A stretch of 64,000 nucleotides of DNA, from NCBI GenBank assembly GCA_031763025.1, contig JASSKH010000006.1, positions 15,093,479 through 15,157,478 on the forward strand. Direction: 5' to 3'. Under the pieces are notes generated by a model that searched no databases, was not told where the DNA came from, and saw only the letters and a program-made list of their open reading frames with translations. How positions within the stretch are numbered: the first letter of the stretch is position 1; each line of letters opens with the position of its first letter. Shown piece by piece: positions 9,189 through 19,619 of this stretch. Position numbers and translations under genes: made by a program. The stretch comes from Macrocystis pyrifera (Eukaryota; Sar; Phaeophyceae; Laminariales; Laminariaceae).

Positions 9189-11939
9189 GGTTGTTGGTGG
9201 TGGTGGTGGTGGTGGTAGCTCTTATGTTGATACTTTTATAGTACCGCACTTTTATAGTACCGCACTCCCGTTTTGGGGACAACTCACTTGGAATTAGAGT
9301 GGTTTGTCCCCAAATCGAGACTGCGGCACTAAAGGGGTTAACATCGCTGTTGTCGTTGTCGCTTTGGTGCTCGCTGACGTCAGCGATTTTCATGTGGCTG
9401 CTATTGCGGTTGTTGTTCTTGCTGGTCACTGCTTCTGTTTTTCGTTTATGTTGCTGTTACTTCTGGTTCAGTTGCTTTTGTTTGGTTGTTTTTTCGTTGC
9501 CGCTCTTGCTGTCGATTTCGTTCCCGTTTCCCTTTTGGTGTTGTTTACTTCTTCCTTTCCGTTTTAGTTCCCCTCTTCTGTTCCGCTTCTTACGTTGTCG
9601 CTTTCGTTTCCACCCTCGCTTTCGTTTTGGCGTCCGTTTTCGTTTCCGTTTTGGTTGTAATAACACCAACGTTACAGCAGCAGCCGGACATTCCCGATGT
9701 CGGTCACCAAAACCCGGCCCTCTCCAACGCCGACGGACAGGACGAGATAACCTTCGAGGTCCACGTAGACAGTAGCCTGCCGGACCAGGCCTCAGGAGGA
9801 AGGGAGGAAAACCTCGCACAAAAATTCAGCCGCACGGGCAAATGGAAGGACACGCCGAAAGACAGTGATGTGGAGGACGTTGGGGGCAACACCTCCGGAA
9901 AGACCCAGCCAGAGGAGGGTATGGAGGATATTGATGGAAACGACTCCGAGATTGTCCATGAGGGGAGCGGGGAGAATGATGCAGTCGAGGGCATCGGGGA
10001 TTGGGTCGTGGAGGAGGGGGTGGACTCGTGGAAGGTTCAGCGCGATGTGGAGGACGAGAGAAATGTGGACGTCGAGGGTGCGAAACGCGCGCGCAAAGGG
10101 TTTTTAAGAAGGTCTTCTGCTGGAGCCCTAGAGAGGCTGGCTAAGCGTCCACAAGGACAGGGTGAGGCGGGCGGTGGTGGCGGGCTGAAGGGCAACGATG
10201 AGATGTTGACGGGGGATCCGGTTGAGTTCGCCGGTGCCGAGGATCCCGGCGAAGACTTATTTGGTGGGTTGCTGCGAGGGGGCGAGGAGAAGAAGGAGAG
10301 GGAGGGTGATGGCGAGGAAGAGGGCGATAAGCAGGATGGTGATGAGGAGAGGGGGGGATAACGGGGAGGAGGATGACGAGGAGCCGGAAAATAGTAAGGA
10401 GGAGGACGATTACCTGCTGCCACAGGAGATAGAGAAAGTGGAAGGCGCCGACGCCCTTGCCGAGGGCAACTCGAAGGACCGGCTGGCCAAGCCGTTTTTT
10501 GAGTTGAAGGACCCTGACGTTGACGAAGAAGGCCAAAAGCCCCCCCCCACGGTTGCCTCGTTTGTCGGAGTCCATTCCAAGGACCATTCCGAGGGGGGGG
10601 AAAACGGGGACCGTTCGAAGGCCGTGCGAAACCCGGAGGCACCACCCGCTGCTCGCAACGGAAACTTGAGAGGTTCCGCGGTAGATGTGGAGGGCGCGGT
10701 CCCTGAAGATGAGGCTGCACTAGGGAAGGCCGAATTGCCCTCCGCGGTAGATGGTGGGGTCAAGGACCAGGATAAGGAAGACAAGGGTGAGGACAGGGAG
10801 GAGAGGCGGGCGGAGATGGGCACGGGTAAGTATAAGCGGGATGATCAGAGCGACGGTGGGCTTGGACGTGGTGCCGGAAATGATAAGCCCGGGGCGCTTG
10901 AAGCGGGGGTAGAACCGGGAAGAGTGCAAGGTGTGGGGGAGGACAAGGAGGGGGCTAGAGGAGGCGTTTCGGTCGGGGCGAAGAACGAAGAAGCCGCGGC
11001 CGATCCAAGCTTGGACGAAGAAGAAGCGACGTCCTTAGGCGCTCAGGGAGTTTCCGGGGACCAAACTGGAGACAACGTTGCTGGCCGCGATAACGCCGGC
11101 GGCAGTAGCAGCAACCGCAGAAGCGAGCCGGAGAACCGTGGCGAGGTGATAGATATGGGAGCGTCGACTGACGAGGAGGCTCTGGAAAAGAAGAAGGCAG
11201 CTGCGGTGGCGGCGCAAGGGCTCTTGCTTCCGAAGGTCGAGCTCCCCACCGAGGAGAACGAGCCGGTGGGGCGAGAGGTCACGGAGGAGGAGTTAGAGCA
11301 GGCGGAGGCGGGGGGGGGGGGCGGCGGGGGAGTGACAGCGGGGACGGGCTGGGCGCGGCGGAGCGGCTTGAGATGGAGCTGGAGAAGGCCAGTGGCCCAG
11401 ACGATGACTTGGAGGAGGAGAATGAAGATGAAGACGACGACCCCGCTTCGTCTGGCGGCAATGGCTACGGCGGTGGCAGCGGTGGTGGCGGTAGTGGTCG
11501 CGTTGGTGGACGCGGGGATGGGGGAAGCGATGACCGGAAGGGGCAGAGTCGGACGCCCGCCCACAGGAGCGACGACGACGCCGAAGTTGCAAGTGGCGCC
11601 GACGGTGACGATGATGGCTTTGCACACAGCACCATCGGCGGACGCCCCCGCGAGCAGGAGCAGCGATCCGCGTCCCGTTTTGAAAAAGAGTCCTCCTCGT
11701 CCTCCTCGTCCTCCTCCTCTTCCTCTTCCCCTGCCACACGGCGGGACGACGATGACACGGCATACGAGGCGAGCGGCGGTGACAGCGAAGATTATGACGA
11801 GTTCTCAGAGGGTTCAAGTGAGAAGGCGTCGTCCAGAGGGCGGCGTCGCCGTCCCCCCCCCCCGCGCCACGAGATTCCTGACTCGGTGTTGTTGAAGCGA
11901 GATGAGGACGCGCGGAAATTTATGGCGCGGTCGTCTTGA
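4277..11939 (+). CDS. Unknown coiled-coil and acidic disordered protein (multi-exon, two apparent frame changes)
   Basis: Proposed exons are 4277-4393, 5081-5197, 6842-6988, 8281-8359, 8487-8758 and 9681-11939. Most borders are AG/GT and phases agree; the 8360-8486 intron is the least certain. The first 150 or so residues are charged and heptad-like (ELDSTIAALRKNLAEE, TQLEVEVLESKNEDLEQQLL), so a coiled coil is likely. The last exon encodes about 750 residues dominated by Glu, Asp, Gly and Ser, with a Ser run and the C terminus EDARKFMARSS. That exon changes frame at the G7 run 10351-10357 and again in the G run near 11310-11320. The two changes compensate, so either homopolymer errors or real indels are possible. 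The ATG at 4277 directly follows an acceptor-like GAGCAG, so upstream exons may exist. Function is unknown; a structural or chromatin-associated role would be a guess. Confidence 0.6.
4395..4915 (+). repeat. TTTGG-rich pentamer tract in an intron
   Basis: About 500 bp of degenerate TTTGG and TTTGGC units on the plus strand, directly after the proposed donor at 4394. The long open frame across it (Trp/Phe/Gly/Leu-rich) is an artefact of the repeat. The strand asymmetry (T and G on one strand) is strong. Confidence 0.85.
5246..5365 (+). repeat. ATCC tetranucleotide microsatellite
   Basis: Imperfect CATC and ATCC units with interruptions such as ATTT and ATGG. It lies in the intron after the proposed exon 5081-5197. 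The following 5405-5490 is a TTGCTTGCGTGCGTGC-type tract. Confidence 0.85.
6181..6355 (+). CDS. Possible additional exon of the acidic-protein gene
   Basis: A stretch between the acceptor-like ATTTTCCAG and the donor-like ACACG/GTATGT at 6356. It encodes AHAKKVGFGMYVVGVDTLTV and more in one open frame. The flanking exons 5081-5197 and 6842-6988 already join in phase without it, so it may be an alternative exon or chance. No domain is recognised. Confidence 0.25.
7203..7367 (+). repeat. Minisatellite, unit about 25 bp (GGGGGTACACACAACCTAAA)
   Basis: About seven imperfect head-to-tail units of GGGGGTACACACAACCTAAA with A-rich length variation. It lies in the proposed intron 6989-8280. Confidence 0.85.
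7507..7535 (+). repeat. CTG trinucleotide repeat
   Basis: About nine CTG units in the proposed intron 6989-8280. The interval 7560-7580 contains the palindrome ATACTTCGAAGTAT. From 7585 a fragment of the GGAGACCGG TIR family begins. Confidence 0.85.
7640..7900. repeat. GATC-rich dispersed repeat, copy 1
   Basis: Shares short ordered blocks with 18290-18900, 46780-47010 and 61430-61690. These include GCCGTTATGAGACGTTGTGC (compare GCCGTTGTGAGATGTTGCGC at about 46820), a GGTCCCACCC or GCCGGGTGGGA block, and the closing GATCTGTCTGATGT. The copies are strongly diverged and rich in GATC and TAGATC palindromes. Confidence 0.55.
8011..8113 (-). mobile_element. Short MITE (TTACGG family), near-complete copy
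   Basis: Terminal inverted repeats CGGGGGACCATATTTAATAG at the left and, as reverse complement, CGAGGGGCCATATTAAATAG at the right. The centre TAAAAATAGGTAAATATATA is shared in the opposite orientation with the copies at 21512, 34559 and 62360. There is no coding capacity. The mobilising superfamily is not settled; a TA-type duplication is possible. Confidence 0.8.
9008..9038 (+). repeat. Poly-G run of about 31 bases
   Basis: An uninterrupted G run just after GATATTTCG in an intron. Such runs are prone to length errors, which matters because two G runs in the downstream exon appear to change frame. Confidence 0.95.
9155..9220 (+). repeat. GTT then GGT trinucleotide repeats
   Basis: A tract of GTT units followed by GGT units. 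On the opposite strand it gives a Gln-run ORF that is an artefact. Confidence 0.95.
9255..9331. mobile_element. 77-bp perfect-ended hairpin, probable tiny MITE
   Basis: Left end TAGTACCGCACTCCCGTTTT plus GGGGACAA. The reverse complement of the right end is TAGTGCCGCAGTCTCGATTT plus GGGGACAAA. The loop contains CACTTGGAATTAGAGT, which recurs near 51024-51042; related GGGGACAA blocks occur near 30893. A 16-bp TTTTATAGTACCGCAC duplication precedes it. The following 9340-9670 is a low-complexity tract of TTTCG, GTTGTT and CGTTTTCG units with no supported exon. Confidence 0.6.
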
Positions 11940-12880
11940 TCCCTCTAGGGACTGCGCCCGCCATGTTCCGGGGAAAAACTATTTGGAAGTAGTTTAGGTC
12001 GATTTTGCAGTAGTAGAACAAGCTGCTCGGAATTTTTGTGGTTTGTTTTTTTTCCTGCAGTATAATAGTAAATTAGTCAAGTGTTTTATCAGATTTCGGC
12101 TTCCGGTGAATGGTGTGGGCGTCGTTTTTCGTTTTCGTTTTTCGTTTTTTTTTGGTCCGGGTGTTTGTCGAATGGGGGAGTATGACACCGTTTACGTGTA
12201 TCGCTTGGTCTTTGTTTGCTTCTATGATCCATTCAGTTTAGAAGCCTGTGTCGTGTGTGGGCGATTTCGCGATGTATGTTGGCCCATCGCGTCGATGCCA
12301 TATCAAGGAGGTGGCAGGTAGGGGGGGGGTGCTTTAGTGTACCCCACCCCCCCCGCACCTTCCCCCTCCCCCTTTCCCCTTTCCTTTTTTTACCGTCCGA
12401 GTGCAGCAGAATCCTTGCCGTTGCATGCTGTACTACTGAAGTATGTCGCTTAGCCCTTTTGCTACTGCGAGGAATAATCTTTCCCACTCGTACCCCAGTT
12501 CCAAATTGTGGGTGCAGTTGTTACAGTAGGGTTGCCCCGAAATAAAATATTCACGCAGCGCTGGTGGCTGCTGGGCTAAATGGGCCGGGGTGGATGGTTG
12601 CGTAATATTGGTAGAGCATGCTGGCGAGCAGAAGCGTCTATTTTTGATTGATGTGCATGTGTGCATGTTTTTTATATTTTGATTATTACTATAAGGACGC
12701 CAGTAGCTGTGAGTTTGGACTATCGAATAGTCGACTATTAAAATTAATATTAATAGTCGATTTTGACCTTTGCAAGCATCATACCTCAGCCAAGCCTGTT
12801 ACACATTTATTTCTGCAACAGCAGTAAATGGATGTTTTTCTCGAGGGTGTGCTTAGTTTAAAGTAGGGTATGTACTATGG
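11940..12880. other. 3' flank of the acidic-protein gene, no gene seen
   Basis: Follows the TGA-terminated last exon. It holds a CCCC-rich tract near 12337-12380 and an AATAAA at 12541. A hairpin near 12724-12764 is built from ATAGTCGACTAT and TTAATATTAATAGTCGA. No coding sequence is convincing on either strand. Confidence 0.5.
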
Positions 12881-12972
12881 ATATACCCGGGTATCTTCCC
12901 TGGTATCTACCCGGGTATCCGAGTATATGACCGGGTATCTACCTGGGTATCGGGTATCTACCCGGGTATGAC
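12881..12972. repeat. CCCGGG-centred 12-bp minisatellite
   Basis: Degenerate units of TATCTACCCGGG, each centred on a CCCGGG or CCTGGG palindrome, about seven copies. Both strands look alike because the unit is nearly self-complementary. Confidence 0.8.
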
Positions 12973-13077
12973 CACCATGACCAGGTTTGGTGCCTGGGGA
13001 CCCCACAGTATATATTGGTACTTGAGTAACCTCAACACACCCTCGGGTTTTTCTAGGAGGCGAGAAGGTATTGGTCC

Positions 13078-13255
13078 GTAGGCTATCAGTAGGAGCTCTA
13101 AGCACTGTAGATATACAGTAGTACGTTGGCTATTAATCGGAGCTCTAACCACTGCAGAGATACAGTAGGCTGTGAATAAGAGCTCTGAGCGCTCTGTAGA
13201 GATACGGTAGGCTGGCAGTAGGAGCTCTTGAGCATTATGCAGAGATACGTACGAT
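13078..13255 (+). repeat. Degenerate tandem repeat, unit about 50 bp
   Basis: Four imperfect units share GTAGGCT, GGAGCTCT or AGAGCTCT, a (C/A)AGCACT block and AGAGATAC(A/G)GTA. Unit lengths vary. No gene is present. Confidence 0.65.
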
Positions 13256-13326
13256 GTTACGATGTTACGACTTGACGGTACGATGTTACGAAATCTCTCG
13301 GTTTGCTTATCAACCAAAATGCTAAT

Positions 13327-13544
13327 GGGAGACCGGTATTTTTGGACTCGTCAAGGCCGAGGCTCAACATACTAGTTTTAGTGTTGGAGCGGTCAGTCGA
13401 GGGGTCGCTTCAAGGCTGGGGCTCAACATACCAGTTTTAGTGTTGGAGCCGTCAGTAAAGGGGTCGCGTCAAGGCCTCTTTGGGCCTTGTTATACTAACT
13501 TTGGTGTGCGGGGCGGTCAGTCAACGGGTCAAACCGCTGTCTCC
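13327..13544 (+). mobile_element. GGAGACCGG-family TIR element with internal tandem expansion
   Basis: Starts GGGAGACCGGTATTTTTGGA and ends GGTCAAACCGCTGTCTCC, giving short inverted ends (GGAGACCGG against GGAGACAGCGG). Inside, a unit of about 70 bp (CAAGGC, GGCTCAACATAC, TTTTAGTGTTGGAGC, GGTCAGT) is repeated two to three times. Shorter copies lie at 17781-17877 and 24929-25028. No ORF. Confidence 0.65.
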
Positions 13545-13833
13545 TGTTAATGACATCTGTATTTGTGCGGCGAAGAGCCACTTTTTTTTTGTATGCGATG
13601 CGGAGTGGGTACAAAGTTTTGTTCGTCTCATAAGGCATCCGTCCCTGTCGTAATATTGACCAGGCTGTGCTGCGTGCTGCGTGAGCATCTATTTATAGGT
13701 GCTCACTGATAATGGCGCATGCATAGAGACGCCCGTCACAAAAATAATATTACATGTAATACGAGGTACACTATTAATAATATATTACAGTGCATACCAT
13801 TGACAAGTGTGGTATGTTCAATCTCTATACTAC

Positions 13834-13912
13834 ACGTGTACCAGTACATGATGTCAGCCTTTCATGCATGGTGATGTCAGCCTTTCATGCATGGTGATGT
13901 CAGCCTTTCATG
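13834..13912 (+). repeat. 24-bp tandem repeat, three copies
   Basis: GATGTCAGCCTTTCATGCAT plus GGT, repeated three times almost perfectly, which suggests recent expansion. The following stretch to 14204 contains only a T run and AT-rich DNA. Confidence 0.9.
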
Positions 13913-14204
13913 CGTGCGCACCGTGCATGCAAGAACGTTTTTGTTTTCTTTCTTCCCTCTAGTATACCGTGTTTGAAGTTTTTTTTTTTTTTTTCATTTT
14001 GATTTTGTCTGTGCTCACTCGTAAGTGAGAGGCCTCGCTCGTACCTCGTCGCCCACGGCCCGGTATGATACATGGCGTTCGAATAGCCACAAGTAAGCTT
14101 GGCGTTGCAACGCTGTTTGTTGTTCGCGTCTGTTTGTGCTGGTAGTCATTAGGGGATGTTAACATTTTTTGTCTTGTTTCTATAAATTCGATGCAAATCG
14201 ACAG

Positions 14205-14330
14205 AGAGCAGTGAGAATTCCGAAGCCCTTGCACGATACAAATGGAGGCACGTCCCGGGGGGGAAAGGGGGCGTCACTCGTGACCGCGGCTTGTCCGAAG
14301 AGCCCCAGAGGGTAATCAACTGGTACCAGG
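14205..14330 (+). CDS. Candidate internal exon of an unidentified gene
   Basis: An open frame bounded by acceptor-like AATCGACAG and the strong donor CAG/GTAAGA at 14331. It encodes SEALARYKWRHVPGG, then GVTRDRGLSEEPQRVINWYQ, which reads like real protein with balanced codon use. It joins in phase 0 to the candidate exon at 14496. I do not recognise the family, and no upstream exon was found. Confidence 0.45.
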
Positions 14331-14495
14331 TAAGAGTTGATCTGGGAGAAAGTAAAAGTGAAGAAAAACAAAAACAAAAAAATATTGCGCAAGTTTTGTT
14401 TATGTGTCGTAGCTTGCATCACGGCGCGACGGACGTGGATGGCGGTGACGACGTCGAGAATCTATCGTGGTGTTTTTTGCATCCTCTCCGTGCAG

Positions 14496-14590
14496 ACTGG
14501 AGCGGACGGCAAGTACGTATCGATGGCCAAATACTGGTCGCGTGTGGTATCGGCTGCCGAATGCTGGTGGCGTTGTTTAAACGGCCAAAT
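14496..14590 (+). CDS. Candidate exon leading into the 28-bp minisatellite
   Basis: After the acceptor CTCTCCGTGCAG the frame reads TGADGKYVSMAKYWSRVV and continues into the tandem array. The sequence coding for SMAKYW (ATGGCCAAATACTGG) is exactly the core of the following repeats. The 3' boundary cannot be fixed. Confidence 0.4.
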
Positions 14591-15125
14591 ACTGGTGGTG
14601 GCGTGGCGTAGACGGCCAAATACTGGTGGCTTGATATCGATGGCCCAATACTGGTGGTGGCGTGGTGTAGACAGCCAAATACTGGTGGCGTGGTATCGAC
14701 GGCCTAGTACTGATCGCGTGGTATCGACTGCCAAATACTGGTGGCGTGGTATCATTGGCCAGTATACTGGTGGTGCCGTGGTGTAGACGGCCAAATATTG
14801 GTGGCATGGTATCGAGGTTTAGTTCGATGGCCAAATACTGGTGTGTTTTGTTACTGATGGCCAAATACTGGTGGGGTGATATTGACGCCAAGTGCTGGTG
14901 GCGTGATAACAACGACCGAATACTGGATGCGTGATATCGACGGTCGAGCGCTGGTGGCGTAGTATCAACGGCAAATTACCGGTGGCGTGGCATCGACGGC
15001 CTAATTCTGATGCAGTATCGATGCCCAAGTACTGGCAGCTTGGTATCGACGGCCAAGCACTGGTGGTGTCGTATCGATGGCGAAATACTCGTGGCGTGAT
15101 AACAACGATCAAATACTGGCAACGT
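14517..15125 (+). repeat. Minisatellite, 28-32 bp unit, about 21 copies
   Basis: Consensus GATGGCCAAATACTGGTGGC followed by GTGGTATC. About 21 imperfect copies, counted on the AATACTGG core and its variants. Later copies are more diverged. The unit length is not a multiple of three, so translations across it are meaningless. The first copy overlaps the candidate exon at 14496. Confidence 0.92.
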
Positions 15126-16490
15126 GATGGACAGTCAGAGGCGGCGGGGAAAATTCCCGCCTCTTTCTCAGCAGTTATGTCATACCTGGTATAATATGAG
15201 GTAGGATGAGTAGTACACCTGTAGTATGCGCAATAACAGTACGTTTTTTCGTGTATAGGCACCGCAGGCTACCGCCGTGAATATTGAGGCGTGTTCATGG
15301 AGGGGTATAAAGCGTCTCTGAACCTTTTTGACTACCAGGAAAAATAGCTGAATTATAATTTCATAATTTGTCTCAAACAACGGTGGGTACAGCTATGGAG
15401 GGAGGTCAACCATTTACTAGTCACTGCAAGAGGAATATTCCCACTATAGTTCCTACTGATTTGTCTCTGCAAGTTGGGATGCAGTTGTGAAAGGGTTTTT
15501 AGTTTCGAGCGTGCGTTCAAATGATTGATACGTCAGGCATCTACACTTGAAGTTACTTAACGTGGAGCCTGAAACCCAGGGGTGTCTGCTAAATCCCCCC
15601 CCCCCCCCGTAGTCATGTGCTCCGTCTCGAAAGGGATGCGTGGTCAATGGTCAAATGACTAAGGCAAGCAACAAATGAGTACGCCCCCCCCCCCGTAGTC
15701 ATGATTTGAATCCAGCCAGTCTAGGGGGTCCCGATAATTTTTCGCGTTGTATGGGGGACAAGATAGCGGAAATGAAACGGAGAGTCTCCGCTCTCCTGGT
15801 TGGTGAGGGGTCTTTCCGTTTTTTTGTTTTCCATTCGTGCCGAGTTGATATTACTATGGGTATGTTTTTTTTCAATGTCGTTCATGGCGGTGCGGTGGGG
15901 GGAACCGCAATGAAGTACAACCCGATTAATTTGTTGAATGGTTTGCATTGTGTGTGTGGGGCCGCCCTATCAACAGTGGCGTTGAGTGAGAGTGAACTTT
16001 GTCTCTTCCGTAGAGGGTGCTGTGGTAGGTGTCGATGTGTTTGTGTCATGGCGACTTTCTTCATGATGATGCTCCCGTGCGTGACGCGAGCAGCGCTGGA
16101 GCCTTCCACTCGCACACCGCCCTAGCCGTACAGCATCATATACAACGAGTACAGTACGCGGCACTGTTAATCTCGTATTAATAGTAACTAATACTAATTT
16201 CAGGCTGAGTTAAATTGAAATTCAAGAACTTCCAGTAAACATTCGTGCTGCGTTCGAGGAGGAAATACCATCAATGATGATTCGGGGAGTAGTGCAAGGG
16301 GGTCGGCAGAACGGTACGGAATCTGCTAGACTGCGCCGCAGGCCAGAACAATGTCAAACTGCCCAAACAGCCCCCTAGGCCACACTCCATCAGTCAAAGC
16401 TGCTTTTTCTGCGGAATCGACGTCAGAAGTACCGAATATATTTCATTTTTTTGCTGTTTTTTTTTGCCTTTGGCTGTTTTGAAAAACATA
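15126..16490. other. No gene recognised; two C runs followed by CGTAGTCATG
   Basis: C runs each followed by CGTAGTCATG at 15596-15617 and 15685-15703 form a short direct repeat. A short open stretch at about 15750-15800 encodes MGDKIAEMKRRVSALL but has no convincing splice context. Nothing else is supported. Confidence 0.4.
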
Positions 16491-16504
16491 AATATCATAA
16501 GAAG

Positions 16505-16545
16505 GCGTTGACCCAACCGTAACCATAACCCCAACCCTAGTCCAG
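16505..16545 (+). repeat. Short telomere-like CCCTAA-related tract
   Basis: Contains AACCGTAACCATAACCCCAA followed by CCCTAG, a degenerate interstitial tract only tens of bases long. It is too short and irregular to be a telomere. From 16545 to 17780 I see no supported gene; the 135-codon ORF at 17202-17609 is of random-like composition. Confidence 0.4.
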
Positions 16546-17780
16546 CTGCCAGGCTTAAGGCGCGACTGGAGCGCGACTTCGCCGCGTGTTTCGGACAACC
16601 TGAAAACAGTGTGCGGGCCACCACAAAACTTAAAATATTTTAGGTGCTTCATCTGGTCGGTATGTTTTGTGGTCAAGAACACGTCAGACTATTTTGTTCA
16701 ATTCCTGGGAGTTTACTACCTCCATCCTCATAATACTGATCGTGGGGCTATTGTGTGTGGTTGTGTGTGTGCTGATGATGCTGGTGGTGTCGTTTTTACC
16801 TACGAGTGCTCGTACTGTAGGGCAGCTTTTTTATTCGGTACATCGGCTGACTTGTGACAGAATTCGCAGCAGTCTCCCAGTGTGTATTAATGTGGGGGTC
16901 TTCAAAATCTCCGCTTCACTCACCCGCTTCAACATCTATCTACGCCTCATAATTATTTAGCGGTATTCATTTATTAATATTGACAGTGGCGACGGAAAAC
17001 CAAAGAATAAACTCTTGGGAACTACTCGTACGTTAAGGGAAATTTTGAAGGGGGGCGACATGAGCTGCGATGTCTGCAGTCAGTCCGTAAGAGTGTCGTT
17101 TATACTTGATATTTTGTGTGAAGTCTGAGTGATGGGTTCCATGTGGTGAAAAAAAAGGTCTGGCTAGTCGCTCAGGAAAACAAATTTCGCATTGCACGCC
17201 TTTGTTTGCAGGAATAAGAAGTCACCTGTGGTACGCAACATTTTCAAGAATTTCGCGAGTTACACTCTCCTCGGCACCAAGAAATTGTACTCAAGCATTT
17301 CTGCTGAAATCGGAGAGACAAAAAAGACACCAGGCTGAGCGAAAAAAGGACTTTCTCTTCACCTGTGGTTTACTGCTGTGTATATTGGTGTGTTATGTTC
17401 GTACGTTTACTACTAGTAGTAGTAGTGCAAACCCCAAAAGACAAAGAAAGGACATTTTCAAAAGAAGCCAAAGAAACGCCAGCACGAACGGACGTCCTCC
17501 GTGCTTCCGTGCTTCTACAGGCTTTTTAATACAGTGCAAACCGATGGGCTACGTGCGGCAACATAAACAAAGGAACAGTTACTGCCGTCACAGACCATTA
17601 CCGCGATAGGTACAGACTCGATATGACACGCGCTTTCTAAAGGAAAGCCGAAGCAACTCGAACGAAGACGACCGAACGCCACCCATGCTTACATGGGGGC
17701 CATCGCCAAACTGCGATCAGATCAGCTGTCGGTCTCGATAAACGATCACCGTAAGCACAGATAGATGATCAAGTACACTG

Positions 17781-17877
17781 TGGACCGGTCGTTATGGGAT
17801 CGTCAAGGCCCTTTCTGGTTGAGTATGCTGATTTTTGTGGGGGCGGGGTTAGTCAATGGAGCGAACCGCGGTCTCCC
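17781..17877 (+). mobile_element. GGAGACCGG-family TIR element, short copy
   Basis: Begins TGGACCGGTCGTTATGGGAT and ends GAACCGCGGTCTCCC, matching the ends of 13327-13544 and 24929-25028. It contains CGTCAAGGCCC and GTTAGTCAATGGAG between them. It is a non-coding copy of about 97 bp. Confidence 0.7.
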
Positions 17878-18289
17878 TAGCGACCCCGACCAAAGATTAC
17901 AGGATGCCTACCTGCACGTCAAGTAGGACGCAGCGCGCGTTTCTCGCTCTTGACATCCGCCCATGCATGCACGCACGCACGAGATCGCGCTGCGACAACA
18001 CGCACTGGGAGACTGTCAAGCAAGTCATACCTTTTCACACTCTGCCCCGCAAAAAAAAAAAAACGTTTGATGTTCATTGTAGAGCAGGGCAAGCGTTGCC
18101 CTGCTGTTCCCTAGGTGTTACCATTTAATACATGGTTGGACGGAGGTATAGACATTTCAGGGATTGGTCGAGCTTAGGAAAGCGGCCAAAAAGCTGGAAC
18201 GATACGTTCGCAAAGACGTCGTTAGATATTCATATCAGACTGCAAGCGGGGGCTATATTACCGGCTAATTTGGTGGCATTATACACAAC

Positions 18290-18900
18290 GGGAAGATGAG
18301 ATCGCCACAACAGTACATGATCTAGATCTTTCAAGAAAGAAGACGTCAGAAATACCCCTGATTTGTATCTTCTGCACGATCTACTATCTGTAGATCATGT
18401 TTGCCGGGTGGGATCTGTATGGCACAGCTCTTGCCCACATGCTTGCCAGGTGGGATCTGCAAGATACGGCTTTTCTTGCACGACACGAACTAACGGCAAA
18501 AATACGGGACATAGAGGATCTACATCAGGTCTCGTGATTCAGATGGATTAACAGCACAGTATGGAATCTATATGATCTACAGCAGGCGACCTCTTGATCT
18601 GTCTGATGTTGGGTAAACATTTCACACCTCGGAGAGGTAATTCACAGATAGATCGTGATCTATATCTAGATATTTCGGGGAAAAAATGTACAGTAGTCCT
18701 GATATGTATGATCTACAGCCCATTTTACCGGGTGGGAGTCGTGTACCCTGCATGATCTATCTCGGGCATGTTCCCTGGATTGGATCTGTATTGCACAGAT
18801 CCCGCAAAACGTGTAAAAAATGCAGGTTAGGATCTAGATGATCTATCTGATCTACACTAGATCGTGATCTCTCGGACGTGTGAATTTTTGTATTGCGGAC
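18290..18900. repeat. GATC-rich dispersed repeat cluster
   Basis: Several adjoining copies or parts of the family also seen at 7640, 46780 and 61430. Blocks include ATGATCTAGATCTTTCA, ATGTTTGCCGGGTGGGATCT, GCCAGGTGGGATCTG, CTTGATCTGTCTGATGTT and CCTGGATTGGATCTG. The many TAGATC and GATCTA palindromes give repeated potential stems. No coding sequence. Confidence 0.6.
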
Positions 18901-18942
18901 GACCGGCTCAACCCTTGAGCTACTGTACTTCACTTTATATTG

Positions 18943-19020
18943 GCAGCTAATGTTGCATGCTTCACATTGGCGGCTAATGTTGCATACTTTACATTGGCAG
19001 CTACTGTAGCATGCTTCTTA
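18943..19020 (+). repeat. 33-bp tandem repeat, 2-3 copies
   Basis: Units of ATTGGCAGCTAATGTTGCAT plus GCTTCAC, separated by about 30 bp. The interval 19020-19619 contains a 91-codon ORF of unremarkable composition and nothing recognised. Confidence 0.8.
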
Positions 19021-19619
19021 CACAATCATACCCTCCGCGATGACCGCCGGACAAGCTTTTCGTTCAATCTGGTGTTCTCAAAAAAAAGGAGAAAGTAATG
19101 GTTTCATGTCTTTCACCCACTTTTCACTGCTGGATACAGCGACAACGCGACCACTGGAGTCGATATTGGTGGCGCGCGTTTCCGCGTACCACCAGAAAAA
19201 TGCTTCCATTCTAGAAAACCCCTGCTTGATACCGCGACACTACAGCAGCAGCAGAACCGGTCTTCGCGACGCACGTCTCCGCGTGCAACCAGCGACCACT
19301 CACCACCCCGAATAGAAAACCGAACCGCTATTATAATAGTTTGGATATTCGGTGCGTAGGTTCCTGCATGTAAACATCAGAAACGGATCTTGCTTTGGCG
19401 TCCCGTCTTGTTCGGTCCTTTCACCAGGTGTCAGTATCTCGAATAAGATGTCTCCCCTAGCTCCTACCCCCCCGCGCTAGGCCCGCACTGCTTCATCTAA
19501 CTCCTCGTACCGGTGAAAAGCGGAATACCCGTTCTCTTTCTGCTCTTTTGTACCGACCCTGGAAGCAGACGTGTACTGTACTGAAACGGCTCGGTTGTGG
19601 CTGTACCGGTTCAGTTGTA

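Noticed and set aside
9299-9775. Phe/Leu/Cys-rich protein upstream of the acidic exon
   Set aside because: Low-complexity CGTTTTCGTTTT tract; the supported exon begins only at the acceptor near 9680.
16505-16545. Interstitial telomere or chromosome end
   Set aside because: Only a few degenerate CCCTAA-like units.
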